Source: Dugong dugon (Eukaryota > Chordata > Mammalia > Sirenia > Dugongidae). Taken from it: a DNA stretch of 64,000 bases. The DNA is taken from the NCBI GenBank assembly GCA_030035585.1, contig CM057482.1:57726828-57790827 (forward strand), in the 5' to 3' direction. This document shows, in pieces, positions 1 through 11,522 of this stretch. The position numbers were made by a program, and so were the translations under genes. The notes under the pieces are model-generated. The model was not told the DNA's origin and ran no database searches. It worked only from the letters and a program-made list of their open reading frames with translations. Position 1 is the first letter of the stretch; each line of letters opens with the position of its first letter.

Positions 1-986
1 TTTACCTGTGTTTTATTGACTGTGCAAAGGCACTTGACTGTGTGGATCGTAACAAATTATGGATAACATTGTGAACAATGGGAATTCTAGAACACTTAAT
101 TGTGCTAATGAGGAACCTGTACATAGACCAAGAGGCAGTCGTTCAAACAGAACAAAGGGATACTGCATTGTTTAAAGTCAGGAAAGGTGTGCATCAAGGT
201 TGTATTCTTTCACCATACTTAAATTCAATCTGTATGCTGAGCAAATAATTTGAGAAGCTGGACTATATGAAGAAGAACGTGGCATCAGGATTGGAAGAAG
301 ACTCAAAAACCTGTGATATGCAGATGACACAACCTTGCTTGCTGAAAGTGAAGAGGACTTGAAGCACTTACTGATGAAGATCAAAGACTATAGCCTTCAG
401 TATGGATTTCACCTCAACATAAAGAAAACAGAAATCCTCACAACTGGACCAGTAAGCAACATCATGATAAATGGAGGAAATATTGAAGTAGTCAAGGATT
501 TCATTTTGCTTGGATCCACATTCAACACCCATAGAAGCAGCAGTCAAGAAATCAAAGGACATGTTGCATAGGGCAAATCTGCTGCAAAAGACCTCTTTAA
601 AGTGTTGAAAATCAAAGATGTCAGTTTGAGGACTGAGGTGCGCCTGATCCAAGCTATTGTACTTACAGTTGCCTCATATGCATTCAAAGCTTGGACAGTG
701 GATATGGAAGACCAAAGAAGAATTGATGCTTTTGCGTTATGCTGTTGTTGAAGAATACTGCCAAAAGAATGGACAAACCTGTTTTGGAAGAAGTACTACC
801 AGAATATTCTTTGGAAGCAAAGACGGCGAGACTTTTTCTGATATATTTTGGGCATTAAAAAAAAGATGAAGACCCTCAGCGAGATGGATTGACCCAGTGG
901 CTGCAACAATGGGCTCAAGCATGAAAAGACTGTGAGGATGGGACAGTACCAGGCGGTTTTTGGTTCTGTTGTACAGCAACAACAGC
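1..986 (+). mobile_element. RTE/BovB-type LINE, 3' part
   Basis: The reverse-transcriptase fragments lie in order: an AKALDCVDRNKL-like segment from the first bases, a GVHQGCILSP-like segment near 190, the catalytic YADD codons at 317-328, and a LLAESEEDLKHLLMKIKDYS segment from 335. This is the RTE/BovB signature, distinct from the FADD of L1. The reading frame is broken: a TGA sits directly before YADD (314-316) and shifts follow. Compared with the antisense copy at 57556-59690, the 3' end has lost the ATAGGGTC...GAATC segment and resumes at an AACAACA-like tail near 975. The 5' end lies outside the window. Confidence 0.88.
335..571 (+). pseudogene. RTE reverse transcriptase fragment
   Basis: A 78-residue open piece of the RTE RT domain follows the YADD motif. 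It contains the KKTEILTTGPVSN and VKDFILLGST blocks typical of BovB/RTE enzymes. It is flanked by stops and is a dead fragment of a formerly about 1000-residue endonuclease/RT protein. Confidence 0.8.
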
Positions 987-1014
987 ATCCTGGGATAAAT
1001 CTCACTTTGTCCTG

Positions 1015-1181
1015 GTGTATAATATTTTTTGTATGTTGATGGATTAATATTTACTCTAATTTTGTTGAGAATTTTGCGACTGTAATCGTAAGAGATATTG
1101 GTCTGTAGTTTTCTTGTGATGTTTTGGTCTGGCTTTGTATCAGGGTAGAACTAACCGCACAAAATCAGGTGGGCAGTGTTT
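1015..1181 (-). mobile_element. Old L1, fragment a (ORF2 RT region)
   Basis: The antisense sequence matches the L1 ORF2 block ILNKIL...ISLTNIDAK...KKENYRPIS in degenerate form. It joins directly to the fragment at 9549 once the younger L1 (1195-9535) and its target duplication are removed. It is more diverged than the younger copies. Its 3' portion is missing here, either beyond the RTE or lost. Confidence 0.7.
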
Positions 1182-1194
1182 TATCTTCTGTTTT
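1182..1194. repeat. Target-site duplication, left copy, of the full-length L1
   Basis: tatcttctgtttt, identical to 9536-9548. The adjoining poly(T) is the antisense poly(A) tail. Confidence 0.9.
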
Positions 1195-2357
1195 TTTTTT
1201 TAACTGTACTTCAGGTGAAGGCTTACAGAACAAATAGTTTCTCATGAAACAGTAGTACACATATTGTTTTATGACGTTGGTTAACAACCCCACAACATGT
1301 CAGCCCTCTAACTTCTCAACCTTTTTCTTTTGGTGAAAATACACATAGCCAAAGATACACCATTTCAAAAATTTCTACATGCACAGTTTAGTGACATTGA
1401 CTACCCTCTTCCAATTGTGCTGCTATTCTCACTTAAGATGAAGGCATATATAACAAAATAGTTTCTCATTTAACAGTTACTACACATGTTGCCCTATGAC
1501 AATGGTTAACAATCTCACAACACATCAACAATATCCTTACTCAACCTCGGGTTCCCTATCACCAGCTTCCTTGTCCCCTTCAGCCTTTTGGCCCTAGTCA
1601 CTGGACTACTGTACCTCATTAGTCCCATTTAGTTTTATGGGGCTGTCCACTCCCAGGCTGAACGGTGAACCTTGGAGATAACTTCACCCCTTAGCTAAAA
1701 GGGTGTCTGGGGTCCATACTCTCGTGGTTTCTCCAGTCTCCTTTAGGCCAGTAAATCTGGTCTATTTTTGGTGAGTTAGAATTATGTTCTACATCCTTCT
1801 CCAGCTCTGTCCAGAACCCTCTCTTGTGATCCTGGTCAGAGCAGTCAGTGGTGGTAGCTGGACACCATCTAGCTGTACTGGACTCAGTCCAGTGGAGGCC
1901 TTGGAAGCTGTGGACCATTAGTCCTCCAGACTAATCTTTTCCTTGTAACCTGTTCTCTTCATTCTCCCTTGCTCCGGAAGGGATGAGACCAGTGGAGTAT
2001 CTTAGATGGCCACTCACAGACTTTTAAGGCCCCAGACACTCCTCACCAAGGTAGAATGTAGAACATTGTCTTTATAAACTGTGTTATGCCAGTTGAGCTA
2101 GATATTCCCGGAGACCATGGTCTGCACAGCCCTCCGCCCAGCAATTCAGTCCCTCAGGGAGTTTGGATGTGTCTATGGGGCTTCCATGACCTTTCCTTGT
2201 ACAAGTTGTGCTAGTTTCCCCTGTATTGTGTACTGTCTCACCCTTCATCCAAGATACCACTAATCTATTGCCTATTTAGTATTTCCCCCCCACCCCTCCC
2301 ATCCCTGCTAACCAACAAAGATTGTTACATTTTGTGTGTGAACTTTTTCATGGGTTT
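1195..2357 (-). other. L1 3' UTR with doubled distal segment
   Basis: Read on the + strand, a segment starting ctgtacttcaggtgaagg (about 1204-1320) is followed by a related one starting aagatgaaggcata (about 1435-1550). Both run through a GAACAAATAGTTTCTCAT-like block and a GGTTAACAA block. The same doubling occurs in the L1 at 40426-44984, where the two copies are separated by a 16-T run. The proximal part (1690-1930) is related to the 3' UTR of the L1s at 34 and 38 kb. Confidence 0.75.
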
Positions 2358-5300
2358 TTACAATAGAAGTCTCATACAGTATTTGTCCTTTTGTGATTGA
2401 CTTATTTCACTCAGCATAATGTCCTCCAGTTTCATCCATGTTATGGGATGGTTCACAGATTCATTGTTGTTCTTTCTCGTTGCATAGTACTCCATTGTGT
2501 GTATGTGCCATAGTTTGTTTATCCTTTCATCTGTTGATGGGCATCTAGGTTGTTTCCATCGTTTTGCTATTGTGAACAATGCTGCCATGAACATAAGTGT
2601 GCATATGTCTATTCGAGTGATGACGCTAATTTCTCTAAGATATATTCCTAGGGGTGGGATTGCTAGACCATATGCTATTTCTATTTCTGGCTTTCTAAGG
2701 AAGCTCCATATCATTTTCCAAAATGGTTGTATCATTTTACATTCCCACCAGCAGTGCATAAGAGTTCCCATCTCCCCGCAGCCCCTCCAACATTTGTTAT
2801 TTCCAGTGTTTTTGATTCGTGCCAGTAATGCCGGGGTGAGACAGTATCTCATTGTGGTTTTAATTTGCATTTCTCTAATGGCTAGTGATTGCGAGCATTT
2901 CCTCATGTGTCTGTTGGCCATTTGAATGTCTTCTTTGGTGAAGTGTCTGTTTATTTCCTTTGCCCATTTTTTAATAGGATTATTTGTCTTTTTGTTGTAG
3001 AGATGTTGGATTTTCTTGTAGATTATGGAGATTAGACCTTTGTCTGACTTGTACTGTCCAAAAATTTTTTCCCAGTCTGTAGGTTCTCTTTTTACTCTTT
3101 TGGTGAAGTCTTTTGAAGAGCATAGGTGTTTGATTTTTAGAAGATCCCAGTTATCTAGCTTATCTATTGGGGTTTGTGTTTTGATGGTTATGGTTTGTAT
3201 CCTGTTAATGCTGTGTATTAAGGCCTGAAGTGTTGGTCCTATTTTTTCTTCTATGAACTTTATAGTTTTAGCCTTTATATTCAGGTCTTTGATTCATTTT
3301 GAAGTAGTTTTTGTATACGGCGTGAGGTATGGGTCCTGTTTCATTTTTTTGCAGATGGATATCCAGTTTTGCCAGCACCATTTGTTAAAAAGACTGTCTT
3401 TTCCCCATTTGATGGACTTTGAGCCCTTGTCGATGATCAGGTGACCATAGGTGGATGGATTTACATCTGGGTTCTCAATTCTGTTCCATTGGTCAGTGTC
3501 TCTGTTGTTGTACCAGTACCAGAGTGTTTTGACTACTGTAGCTGTATAGTAGGTTCTGAAGTCAGGTAGTGTGAGTCCTCCAACTTTCTTCTTCTTCTTC
3601 ATTAGTGCTTTACTTATTCAGGGCTTCTTCCCTTTCCATATGAAGTTAATGATTAGTTTTTCCATCTCTTTGAAGAATGTTGCTGGTATTTGGATCGTGA
3701 TTGCGTTGTATTTGTAAATCGCTTTGGGTAGAATTGTCATTTAAACAATGTTGAGTCTGCCTATCCATGAGCATGGTATGTTTTTCCATTTATGTAGATC
3801 CCTTTGGGTTTCATGTAGTAGTGTTTTGTAGTTTTCTTTGTATAGGTCTTTTACAAACCTGGTCAGATTTATTCCTAAGTATTTTATCTTTTTAGAGGCT
3901 TTGGAAAATGGTATTTGTTTCCTGATTTCCTTTTCATCGTTTTCCTTATTGGTGTATAGGAATCCAAGTGATTTTTGTATGTTTATCTTGTATCCTGCTG
4001 CTCTGCTGAATCTTTCTATTAGTTCCAGTAGATTTCTCGAGGAGTCTTTAGTGTTTTCTATGTATAGTATCATATCATCTGCAAATAGGGACAGTTTAAT
4101 TTCTTCATTACCCATTTGGATGGCCTTTATTTGTTTTTCTTGCCTTATTGCTCTAGCTAGAACTTCCAGCGCAATGTTACATAGGAGTGCTGATAAAGGG
4201 CATCCTTGTCTTGTTCCTGTTTTCAAGGAGAATGTTTTCAGCCTCTCTCCATTAAGAATGATGTTGGCTATTGGTTTTGCATACATGCCCTTTATTATGC
4301 TGAGAAATTTCCCTTCTATACTTATTTTATTGAGAGTTTTTATCAGGAATGGCTGTTGGACTTTGTCAGATGCTTTTTCTGTGTCAATTGAGATGATCAC
4401 GTGATTCTTTTCTTTCCTTTTATTTGTGTGGTGGATTACATTGATTGATTTTGTAATGTTGAACCATCCTTGCATACCTGGTATGAATCCTACTTGGTCG
4501 TGGTGTATTATTTTTTTGATATGATGCTGCATTCTATTGGCTAGAATTTTGTTGAGAAGTTTTGTGTCTATATTCATGAGAGATATTGGTCTGTAATTTT
4601 TTTTGTTTTGTGACATCTTTGCCTGGTTTTGGTATCAGCGTTATGCTGGCTTCATAGAATGAATTTGGAAGTGTTGCTTCCTCTTCTACACTCTGATATA
4701 GCTTGAGTAGTACTGGTCCATGCTCTTCTGTAAATGTTTTGTAGAATTCTCCAGTGAAGCCATCTGGGCCAGGGCCTTTTTTGGTAGGGAGTTTTTTTTT
4801 AATTACCTTTTCAATCTCTTCTCTTGTTATGGGTCTGTTGAGATTTTCAACATCACTTTGTTGTAGTTTGTGTAGGCCGTGTGTTTCTAGAAATTTATCC
4901 ATTTCCTCTAGATTTTCACATTTGTTGGAGTATAGTTTTTCCTAATATTCTGTTATAATCCTTTTTATTTCAGTTGGGTCTGTTGTAATGTCCCCCATTT
5001 CATTTCTTATTTGGGTTATTTGCATCCTCTACTTCTTTTCTTTTGTCAGTTTGGCCAGTGGTTTGTCAAGTTTGTGGATTCTTTCAAAGAACCAACTTTT
5101 GGTTTTATTGATTCTTTCTGTTTTTTTTTTTTCTGTTCTCTATTTCATTTATTTCTGTTCTGATCTTTACTATTTCCTTTCTTCCGGTGGCTGTGGGCTG
5201 TTTTTGCTGTTCTCTTTCTATTTGTTTGAGTTCTATAGTGAACGTTTTGATTTTGTCCCTTTCTTCTTTTTTGATGTGTTCATGTATTGCTATCAGTTGT

Positions 5301-6180
5301 CCTCTGAAGACTGCCTTTGCTGTGTCCCAAAGGTTTTGGTATGATGTGTTTTCATTCTTATTTGAGGAATTTTTTGATTCCATCTCTCACTTCTTCTATT
5401 ACCCAGTGATGTGTAAGCAGGGTATTACTCATTTCCCATGTAATTGATTTCTTTTCCTTGCTCTTTCTGTTGTTAATTTCTACCTTGATGGCATTGTGGT
5501 CAGAGAAGATACTGTGAATTATCTCAGCGTTTTGGATCTTGTTGAGGATTGCTCTGTGGCCTAAGATGTGGTCTATTCTGTAGAAGGTTCCATGTGCATG
5601 GGAAAAGAATGTGTACTTTGCAGCATTTGGATGGAATGTTCTATATACGTCTATGAAGTCAAGTTGGCTGATTGTGCCCTTTAGGTCTTCTGTATCTTTG
5701 CTGAGTTTCTTCTTAGTTGTTCTGTCTTTACTGAGAGTGGTGTGTTGAAGTCTTCTACTATTATTGTGGAACTGTCAATTTCCCTTTTCAGTGTTGTTAG
5801 AGTTTGTTTTATGTATTTTGGAGCCCTGTCATTGGGTGTGTCGATGTTTCTTATGGTTATATCTTCTTGATGGATTGTCTCCTTAATCATTACATAGTGA
5901 CCTTCTTTGTCTTTTATGGTGGATTTTGTTTTAACGTCTATTTTATCTGAGATTAGAATTGCCTCTCCTGCTCTATTTTGGTAGTTGTTAGCTTGATATA
6001 TTTTTTCCCAACCTTTGACTCTTAATAAATTCACATCTTTGTTTCTAAGGTGTGTCTCTTGTCGACAGCATATTGATGGATCCTGTTTTCTTATCCATTC
6101 TGTCACTCTCTGTCTTTTTATGGGTGCATTGAACCCATTTACATTCAGTGTAAATATTGATAGATGTGAGTTTGTTGCTG
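2358..6180 (-). pseudogene. L1 ORF2 remnant (endonuclease / reverse transcriptase / Cys-rich)
   Basis: In life ORF2p nicks DNA and copies L1 RNA at the target. In transcription order the visible pieces are as follows. At 6106-5681 is an apurinic-type endonuclease region with WIRKQDPSICCRQETHL and a VEDFNTPLS block. At 5383-5105 and 4902-4534 is the linker and start of RT ([15 protein letters not shown]). At 4616-3741 are the RT palm and fingers, with [13 protein letters not shown] holding the catalytic FADD and an RQGCPLS motif. At 3602-3294 is a post-RT part. At 2921-2358 is the C-terminal region with cysteines CWRGCGEMGTLMHCWWEC. At least five interruptions separate the pieces. Confidence 0.9.
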
Positions 6181-6644
6181 TCGTTTTGTAGTGCTTTTTT
6201 TGTGTGCTGCTGATGTTTTCTTTGTTCTTCTTACCTTCCTGTGCTGAGTTACTTTTGTTTGTGGATTTTTGTTTTCATTTCTTCTGTTTTTGTAGGTTTT
6301 GTTTTTGCTGAGACTTTATGTTTTTCATCTTTATTTTTATGAGTATGTTTGTTAACTTTCTTTGTGGTTACCATGAATTTTACCCTTATCTTTCTAAGTT
6401 TGAATCAGTCTACCATTTCTTGGTATTGCCTTGCCTCCATCTCCATTAGAAGGTTCTATACCTATGCCGTTTATTCCCTCTTTTATTGTTTTGATGTTGT
6501 CATTAACTGATTAACTGCTCTGATTCCCGGTTGTATTTCTTTTGGTTTTGGATAGTCCTCGAGAGTTCATTTCCTAGATTGGTATCTGGCTGGTACGATC
6601 CTGTGTCCTAGATTCTGCCTGTGAGCTGAAGTTGTTTGTCCTCA

Positions 6645-7649
6645 TATCAAAGAACTCCCTTTAATAATTCTTGTAATTTTGGTTTGACTTCTACATATTC
6701 CCTTAATTTCTGTTTATCTGGAAATGCCCTAATTTGACCATCAAATTTGAGCGAGAGTTTTGCAGGGTATATTATTCTTGGCTGGCAATCTTTTTCTTTC
6801 AAGATTTTATATATGTCATCCCATTGCCTTCTTGCCTGCATGGTTTCTGCTGAATAATCTGAGTTTATTGTTTCTCCTCTGTATGTGACTTCTTGTTTTT
6901 CATGAGCTGCTTCAGGTTTCTTTGTTTGTCTTTGGTTTTGGAGGGTGTGAGTATGATATGTTTTGGTGATTTTCTTTTGGGGTCTTTCCTATAGGGGGTT
7001 CATTGAGCTTCTTGGATGGCCAGCTTTTCATCTTTCATGATATTGGGGAAGTTTTCTGTCAGCAGTTCTTCAATGATCCTGTCTGTGTTTTCTGTTTTCT
7101 CCCCCTGTTCTGGAATTCCAATCTCTTGCAAATTTTTGCTTTTGATTGTATCCCACATAACTCTCAGGGTATCTTCATTTTTCTTTGTTCTTTTTTCTGA
7201 GTTTTCCAGAAAAAGAGTTGTATCCAAGTGTTTGTCTTCAATTCCACTGATCCTGTCTTCCACCGTTTCAAATCTGCTTCTCAACCCTTCCATGACACGG
7301 TCTATTTCTGAAATCTTGTTGTTTATCTTCTGGATTTTTATTGTTGTTTTTGTATAATTTCTAGTTGTGAATTTATTTTGGCATTTTGTTCCTGCATTAT
7401 TTTCCTGAATTCTTGCAATTTTTGTCTGTATTTTCCATGAATTTGTCTATTTTTTTCCGCATGTTTGTCAGCTTTTTGCCTCAGCTCTTGGAGAATTCTG
7501 AGTAGTAGAGATTTGAATTTCCTATCAGGTAGTTCTTGTGCTTCTTCTTCCACTGGAAAATCATCTGGTGTTTTATTTTGGATGCCTACTGGAACCATCC
7601 TGTCCTGTTTTTGTAAATATTTTGATATTATCTGCTGTTTTCGGGGCAT
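6645..7649 (-). pseudogene. L1 ORF1 remnant (RNA-binding chaperone)
   Basis: ORF1p coats L1 RNA as a coiled-coil trimer. The start (7649) reads MPRKQQIISKYLQKQDRMVP and runs into a charged, Gln/Lys-rich coiled coil. A second piece (7293-7000) begins MEGLRSRFETVEDRISGIED and continues toward the RNA-recognition domain. A third (6841-6647) reads RRQWDDIYKILKEKDCQPRI and ends KLQELLKGVL, the conserved ORF1 C-terminal domain. Stops and frameshifts separate the three parts, so no full-length protein is possible. Confidence 0.88.
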
Positions 7650-9535
7650 TCAGTAGTTATTTTTCTTGTTTATTGATTGTAGATTTGTTTGTTTCGTCCC
7701 TTTTTTAAAAAAAATTTGACTATGTCTGAGCAGGTGGACTGTGTGTTCTTTGTTGTTTGCTCATCTGTGGGCACAATACTTTTCACCTCCTTCTCCAATT
7801 GGCAGGGTCAGTCACTCAGATATGGTACGGCAGGGCAGGTCTAGCTGAAGAGGAGTTACTGGGATGGGTTGTTTGTGGCACTTACTACAGCCACCAGGGT
7901 GGGTCGGTAATCAGTGCAGGGCCAGTTCTAGTAGGCCGTGCCTGTGCTGCTTCGTGGTGGGATGTTAAGTGCACAGTGTATGTAGGCAGGATGTAGCGGG
8001 AAGATTGTTATGTGTGGAGCTAGGATGGATATGGGAGAGAGGAGAGAGGAACAGGAGCCCAAAGCATACAAACAAACAAAAAAGAATGCTAGGGGAGCTT
8101 GCCTTTGGAGTTGAGAGATGAGAAACTATGAAATGGAGAAAAATAGCAAGGGGAAGAGGAAGAAAAGAAAAGACTGAATAAATGAAAATCAGAAAGGTTA
8201 AAGAACTGCAGAGTTCCCAGGCATCCTACCAGTACAGCTATGAGGTCTGGGGAAGTTGCTTTCAGGTGTTGCAGTAGAGCCTGGCTCAAAGGCGTAGAGG
8301 TATACAACGCCAGGTATTCAGGGAACAGAAAGAGAAAGAAGATATAGAGAGATGAGAAACTGAGTAATGAAGACAAAAAGGGAAAGAGAGGGAAAAGAAA
8401 ACAAAAACAAAAAAGAATAAAAAAACAGAACAGAAAAGAAAAATGAAAAACGAAATGCTCTCAGGAATCCCTCTGCATGTATGTGCAAGCCGAGGGGGTA
8501 GTTCCTCGCCATGCAGCACTGCCTTGCCAGAAAGGGCTCCCGACTCAATAAAAGGAAAAGAAAACACACAAAGAATTCAAAATAAACGAACTAACAAAAG
8601 CTCCGGGATCCCACCAACGCGGCAGCCTAGACCGGGAAGCAGCTCCATGCTTGAACGGAGCTCCTCAGCCCCTCAGGTAGAAGCAAAGATGGCGCATGGA
8701 GCCAGGTGTTTGAGCGAAAGGAGGGGGAGGTGGTGAGAGGTAAGGAAGAAATGAAAAGAAGCAGAAAAAAAAGCAACACTAGCAGCCAACGAATGGCAGT
8801 CGGAGAGCCAGCCCTTCAGGTGTGTGGAATCCAAGCAGTTGGTGTTTCTCGGACAAGAGACTGTGTCTGCAGGAAGCAGAGGGGGTTGAGTGTGGGTGAA
8901 GAAGTGTCGGGAGTGGGAAAGCATATATCACAAATTACCGGAGCTCTGCAGCCTCTCAGGAAGAAGCAAAGATGGTGCACGGAGCCAGGTATTTGAGCGA
9001 AAGGAGGGGGAGATGGTGGGAGGTAAGGAAGAAATCAAAAGAAGCAGAAAAAAGCAACACCAGCAGCCAACAAATGGCACTCAGAGAGGCAGCCCATTCC
9101 GGTGTGTGGAATCCAAGCAGCCGGTGTTTCCCAGTCAAGAGATTGTGGCCGCAGGAAGCAGAGGAGGCTGAGTGGGGGTGAAGAAGGGTTGGGGATGGGA
9201 AAGCGTATATAGCAAATGACCGGTTGTTTTCTCTCCTGCTGGAAGCTCCATGAAGCTGCTTTCTCGTATCCCGTTTGCTGGTCTCCGATAGGAGTCCAAG
9301 ATGGTGGATCCACGCTGCGTTAGCTGACATGACCTCTGCACGAATCTCTCCTCGCTCTCTGTTCTCTGTCAGTTTTCTCACTCCATTTGGTGCTTGGCTG
9401 AGTTCTTTATCTCTTCATTTGATGTTTTAGGGCTTCAGGATTGTTGTTTTCTCTGTTCAGCTTAGTTTTTCAGATCTTTGCTGTAGAGGGACGGCATGGT
9501 GCTGCTGCCTGGAGTGCCATTTTGCTGGAAGTCTC
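7650..9535 (-). promoter_or_regulatory. L1 5' UTR (promoter region)
   Basis: About 1.9 kb lies between the ORF1 start and the 5' end of the element. The ORF1-proximal part (8040-8600) is very A-rich on the + strand. The distal part is GC-richer and contains the tandem block listed separately. By analogy with other L1s this is the internal promoter, but no promoter activity can be read from the sequence. Confidence 0.75.
8656..9220 (-). repeat. Tandem duplication of an about 282-bp L1 5' UTR monomer
   Basis: Unit 1 is 8656-8938 and unit 2 is 8939-9220. They share, in order, a CTCAGG.AGAAGCAAAGATGG block, a GGAGCCAGGT.TTTGAGCGAA block, an AGGTAAGGAAGAAAT block, a GTGTGGAATCCAAGCAG block and a GGGAAAGC.TATAT block. 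They differ at roughly one base in ten by eye. The L1 at 40426-44984 has only one such unit (about 44370-44667). Confidence 0.88.
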
Positions 9536-9548
9536 TATCTTCTGTTTT
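9536..9548. repeat. Target-site duplication, right copy, of the full-length L1
   Basis: tatcttctgtttt, identical to 1182-1194. Confidence 0.9.
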
Positions 9549-10440
9549 ATAGAAGAGTTTGTGAAGGATTTGGTGTTAATTCTTCTTTAGATGTTTGGTA
9601 GAATTCACTAATAAAGCCATCTGAGCATGGGCTCTTCACTTGTAACTTTGACAAATAATTTAATCTATTTACTTTGTTATAGAGCTAGTCAGATTTTCTG
9701 TTTATCCTTGAATCTGTTTAGGTGATTTATATCTCTGCTGGAATTTGTCCACTTCATTTAGGTTATCTACTTTGCTGCCACACAGTTGTTCACATTATTC
9801 CTTTACAATTCTATTTTATTATTGTAAGGTCAATGGTAATGTCCCGCTTTCATTCCTGAATTTTGTCATTTGAGTCTTCTCTCTTTTCTTCATGGTCAGT
9901 TTAGCTAAAGTTTTCCAATTTTGTTGATCTTTCCAAAGAATGAGGTTATCATTATACAATATTCCTCTTTACCTCTAGTAACATTTTAAAATGCAAAGTG
10001 TATTTTATCTGATTTTGGAATAGCTATTTCAGTGCTCTTATGGTTGCTGTTTGCATGGTTTTTGTTATTCCATAGTTTTACTTTTGAAGTGTTTGTAGTT
10101 TTGAATCTAAAAGTTGTTTCCCAAAGACAACATAGAGCTGAATCCTGTTTTCTTTAATACACTTTGATAATCTCTGCCTTTTCATTGGATTGTTTAATCA
10201 ATTCATATTGAATTTTACTATTAATATGGTTGAATTTGCATTGGATATTTTGCTTTGTTTTCAATATGGCTCATATGTTTCTGTTCCTCTATTCCTCCTT
10301 TATTACCTTCTTTGTATAAAGCAGATATTTCTAATGCAAGTTTTTTATTTCTGTAATGATTTTAAAAAATTTTTAAAATTATTTTCTTAGCGTTTGCTCT
10401 AGGCTTATAATACACATCTAATCTACCTTAGATTATACTA
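9549..10440 (-). mobile_element. Old L1, fragment b (ORF2)
   Basis: The antisense ORF2 sequence continues fragment a. The blocks around 9600-9960 correspond to the linker and RT start. The blocks around 10090-10240 correspond to the very start of ORF2. The roughly 900 bases span a region that should be much longer, so there is an internal deletion near 9960-10000. All frames are closed. Confidence 0.7.
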
Positions 10441-10492
10441 ATTTTATTTCAGTGAAATATAGAAACTTTATATAGCTCCATTTGCTTTCCTG

Positions 10493-10562
10493 TATGTATA
10501 TATATATATATATAATATATTATATATTTATAATTTATTTTATATATATATATATATATAAT
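10493..10562. repeat. (TA)n microsatellite
   Basis: Nearly pure alternating TA with short interruptions, between L1-derived and LTR-like sequence. Confidence 0.85.
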
Positions 10563-10599
10563 AAAACCAAGAATTTATAACCTTACGTGATGCAGCTGT

Positions 10600-11480
10600 T
10601 ACTAACTGCACTATGAGAGGGGCAAGGTGTGCAAACCCTGCCTTTATCAGTAAGTGCGTGACAAGGCTTAGCATGAATCCAATTCCTACCTGGAAATGGA
10701 TCTAGGCTTCAGTCTTCCCTGTTCTCCAGCCACCTCCATGGCAATTCTTTTCTCTGATCCTAACCATCCAGAATTAGATCAGACCTCATTCCTGGCCACC
10801 CTGAGCTGTGTCAAATATTCCTGGCCACCAAGGGCCAGGTCATTGGGCACCAGCCATAAACTCAAGAGTCTGCAAAATTCCCTGCACTGCAGACCAGTTG
10901 ACCTCTCTCTCTGTCTCTTGTTCCCTGGGACTAGGTCACAAGCTAGAAGAACTCTATCCTTTTCTTCAACTGCCTGTGCAGTCTTTCTCTATCACCTAGC
11001 CACCCAAAGCTGGTTCCTCATGAGTTAGGACTCTATTCTTATAACTGCCTGCACAGCCCTCCTCTGAATTAGCCACTCCAAGCTAAGTTAGAGTTTCATT
11101 GCTCCTTGCAGCTTCATTAATTCTCTATAACGGCTCACAGAATTCACAGATTTATACTTACAGTTACTTATTTATTATAACCAGAAAGGATACAAGTGAA
11201 GAAGCAAAGTTCCTGCCATGAGATACCCATTGTACCCAGGAACATGCAACCCTCTCCTATTCATGGATGTTTTCACTAATCCAGGAGGCCCCCCAAAAGA
11301 GCTCCAAGGCCCAGGGTCCCTTAATAGTTGGGACCTCAATGAATACGGATGGCTGGAGCATTAATGCTTGGTTATGATCAATCCAGTCAATGAATATATG
11401 TAACTATATCATGCTCCCTCCATTTCTGAAGTTAGTTTGCCAGGCATGGGACTGTGTAGCCTCTACTTGCCTGGCTATTT
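10600..11480. mobile_element. Possible retroviral LTR-derived segment, unidentified
   Basis: About 900 bases interrupt the old L1 and do not resemble it. A CTCACAGAATTCACAG block is followed by TTATTTATTATAACCAGAAAGGATAC near 11130-11190. This is reminiscent of the antisense 3' portion of some ERV LTRs. Ends and a target duplication could not be defined. An open frame of 110 residues (10696-11028) has no recognisable motif and is not called a gene. Confidence 0.35.
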
Positions 11481-11485
11481 TGGAA

Positions 11486-11522
11486 AAAAAAGAGCTCTTA
11501 ACCACTCTACCACCAGGGTGCC
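11486..11522 (-). mobile_element. Remnant of a tRNA-derived SINE head
   Basis: agctcttaaccactctacc followed by accagggtgcc matches the antisense of the SINE 5' head seen in complete copies (for example 16450-16494). The rest of the SINE is absent because the LTR at 11523 begins here. Confidence 0.6.

Larger units (their letters stand above)
1195..9535 (-). mobile_element. Full-length L1 (about 8.34 kb), coding-dead
   Basis: This is a complete L1 in antisense orientation: poly(A) tail and 3' UTR at the left, ORF2 about 2358-6180, ORF1 about 6645-7649, and a long 5' UTR about 7650-9535. A perfect 13-bp duplication (tatcttctgtttt) brackets it at 1182-1194 and 9536-9548. Removing the insert restores a continuous older L1. 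On the element's sense strand the target begins AAAAC, close to the L1 endonuclease preference. Both ORFs carry several stops and frameshifts, so it cannot encode intact proteins. Two features are unusual: a tandemly duplicated 5' UTR block and a 3' UTR with two related copies of its distal end. Confidence 0.93.

Noticed and set aside
3838-4404. 188-residue + strand open frame
   Set aside because: It is the mirror of the L1 ORF2 reverse-transcriptase region on the minus strand, which has clear RT motifs. The + strand translation has none.
8443-9381. Several overlapping open frames on both strands
   Set aside because: They lie in the GC-rich duplicated 5' UTR of the L1 and repeat with the monomer. 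They are not conserved as protein between the two units or in the other L1.
10493-10562. Inverted repeat or hairpin element
   Set aside because: The palindromic appearance follows from (TA)n microsatellite composition.
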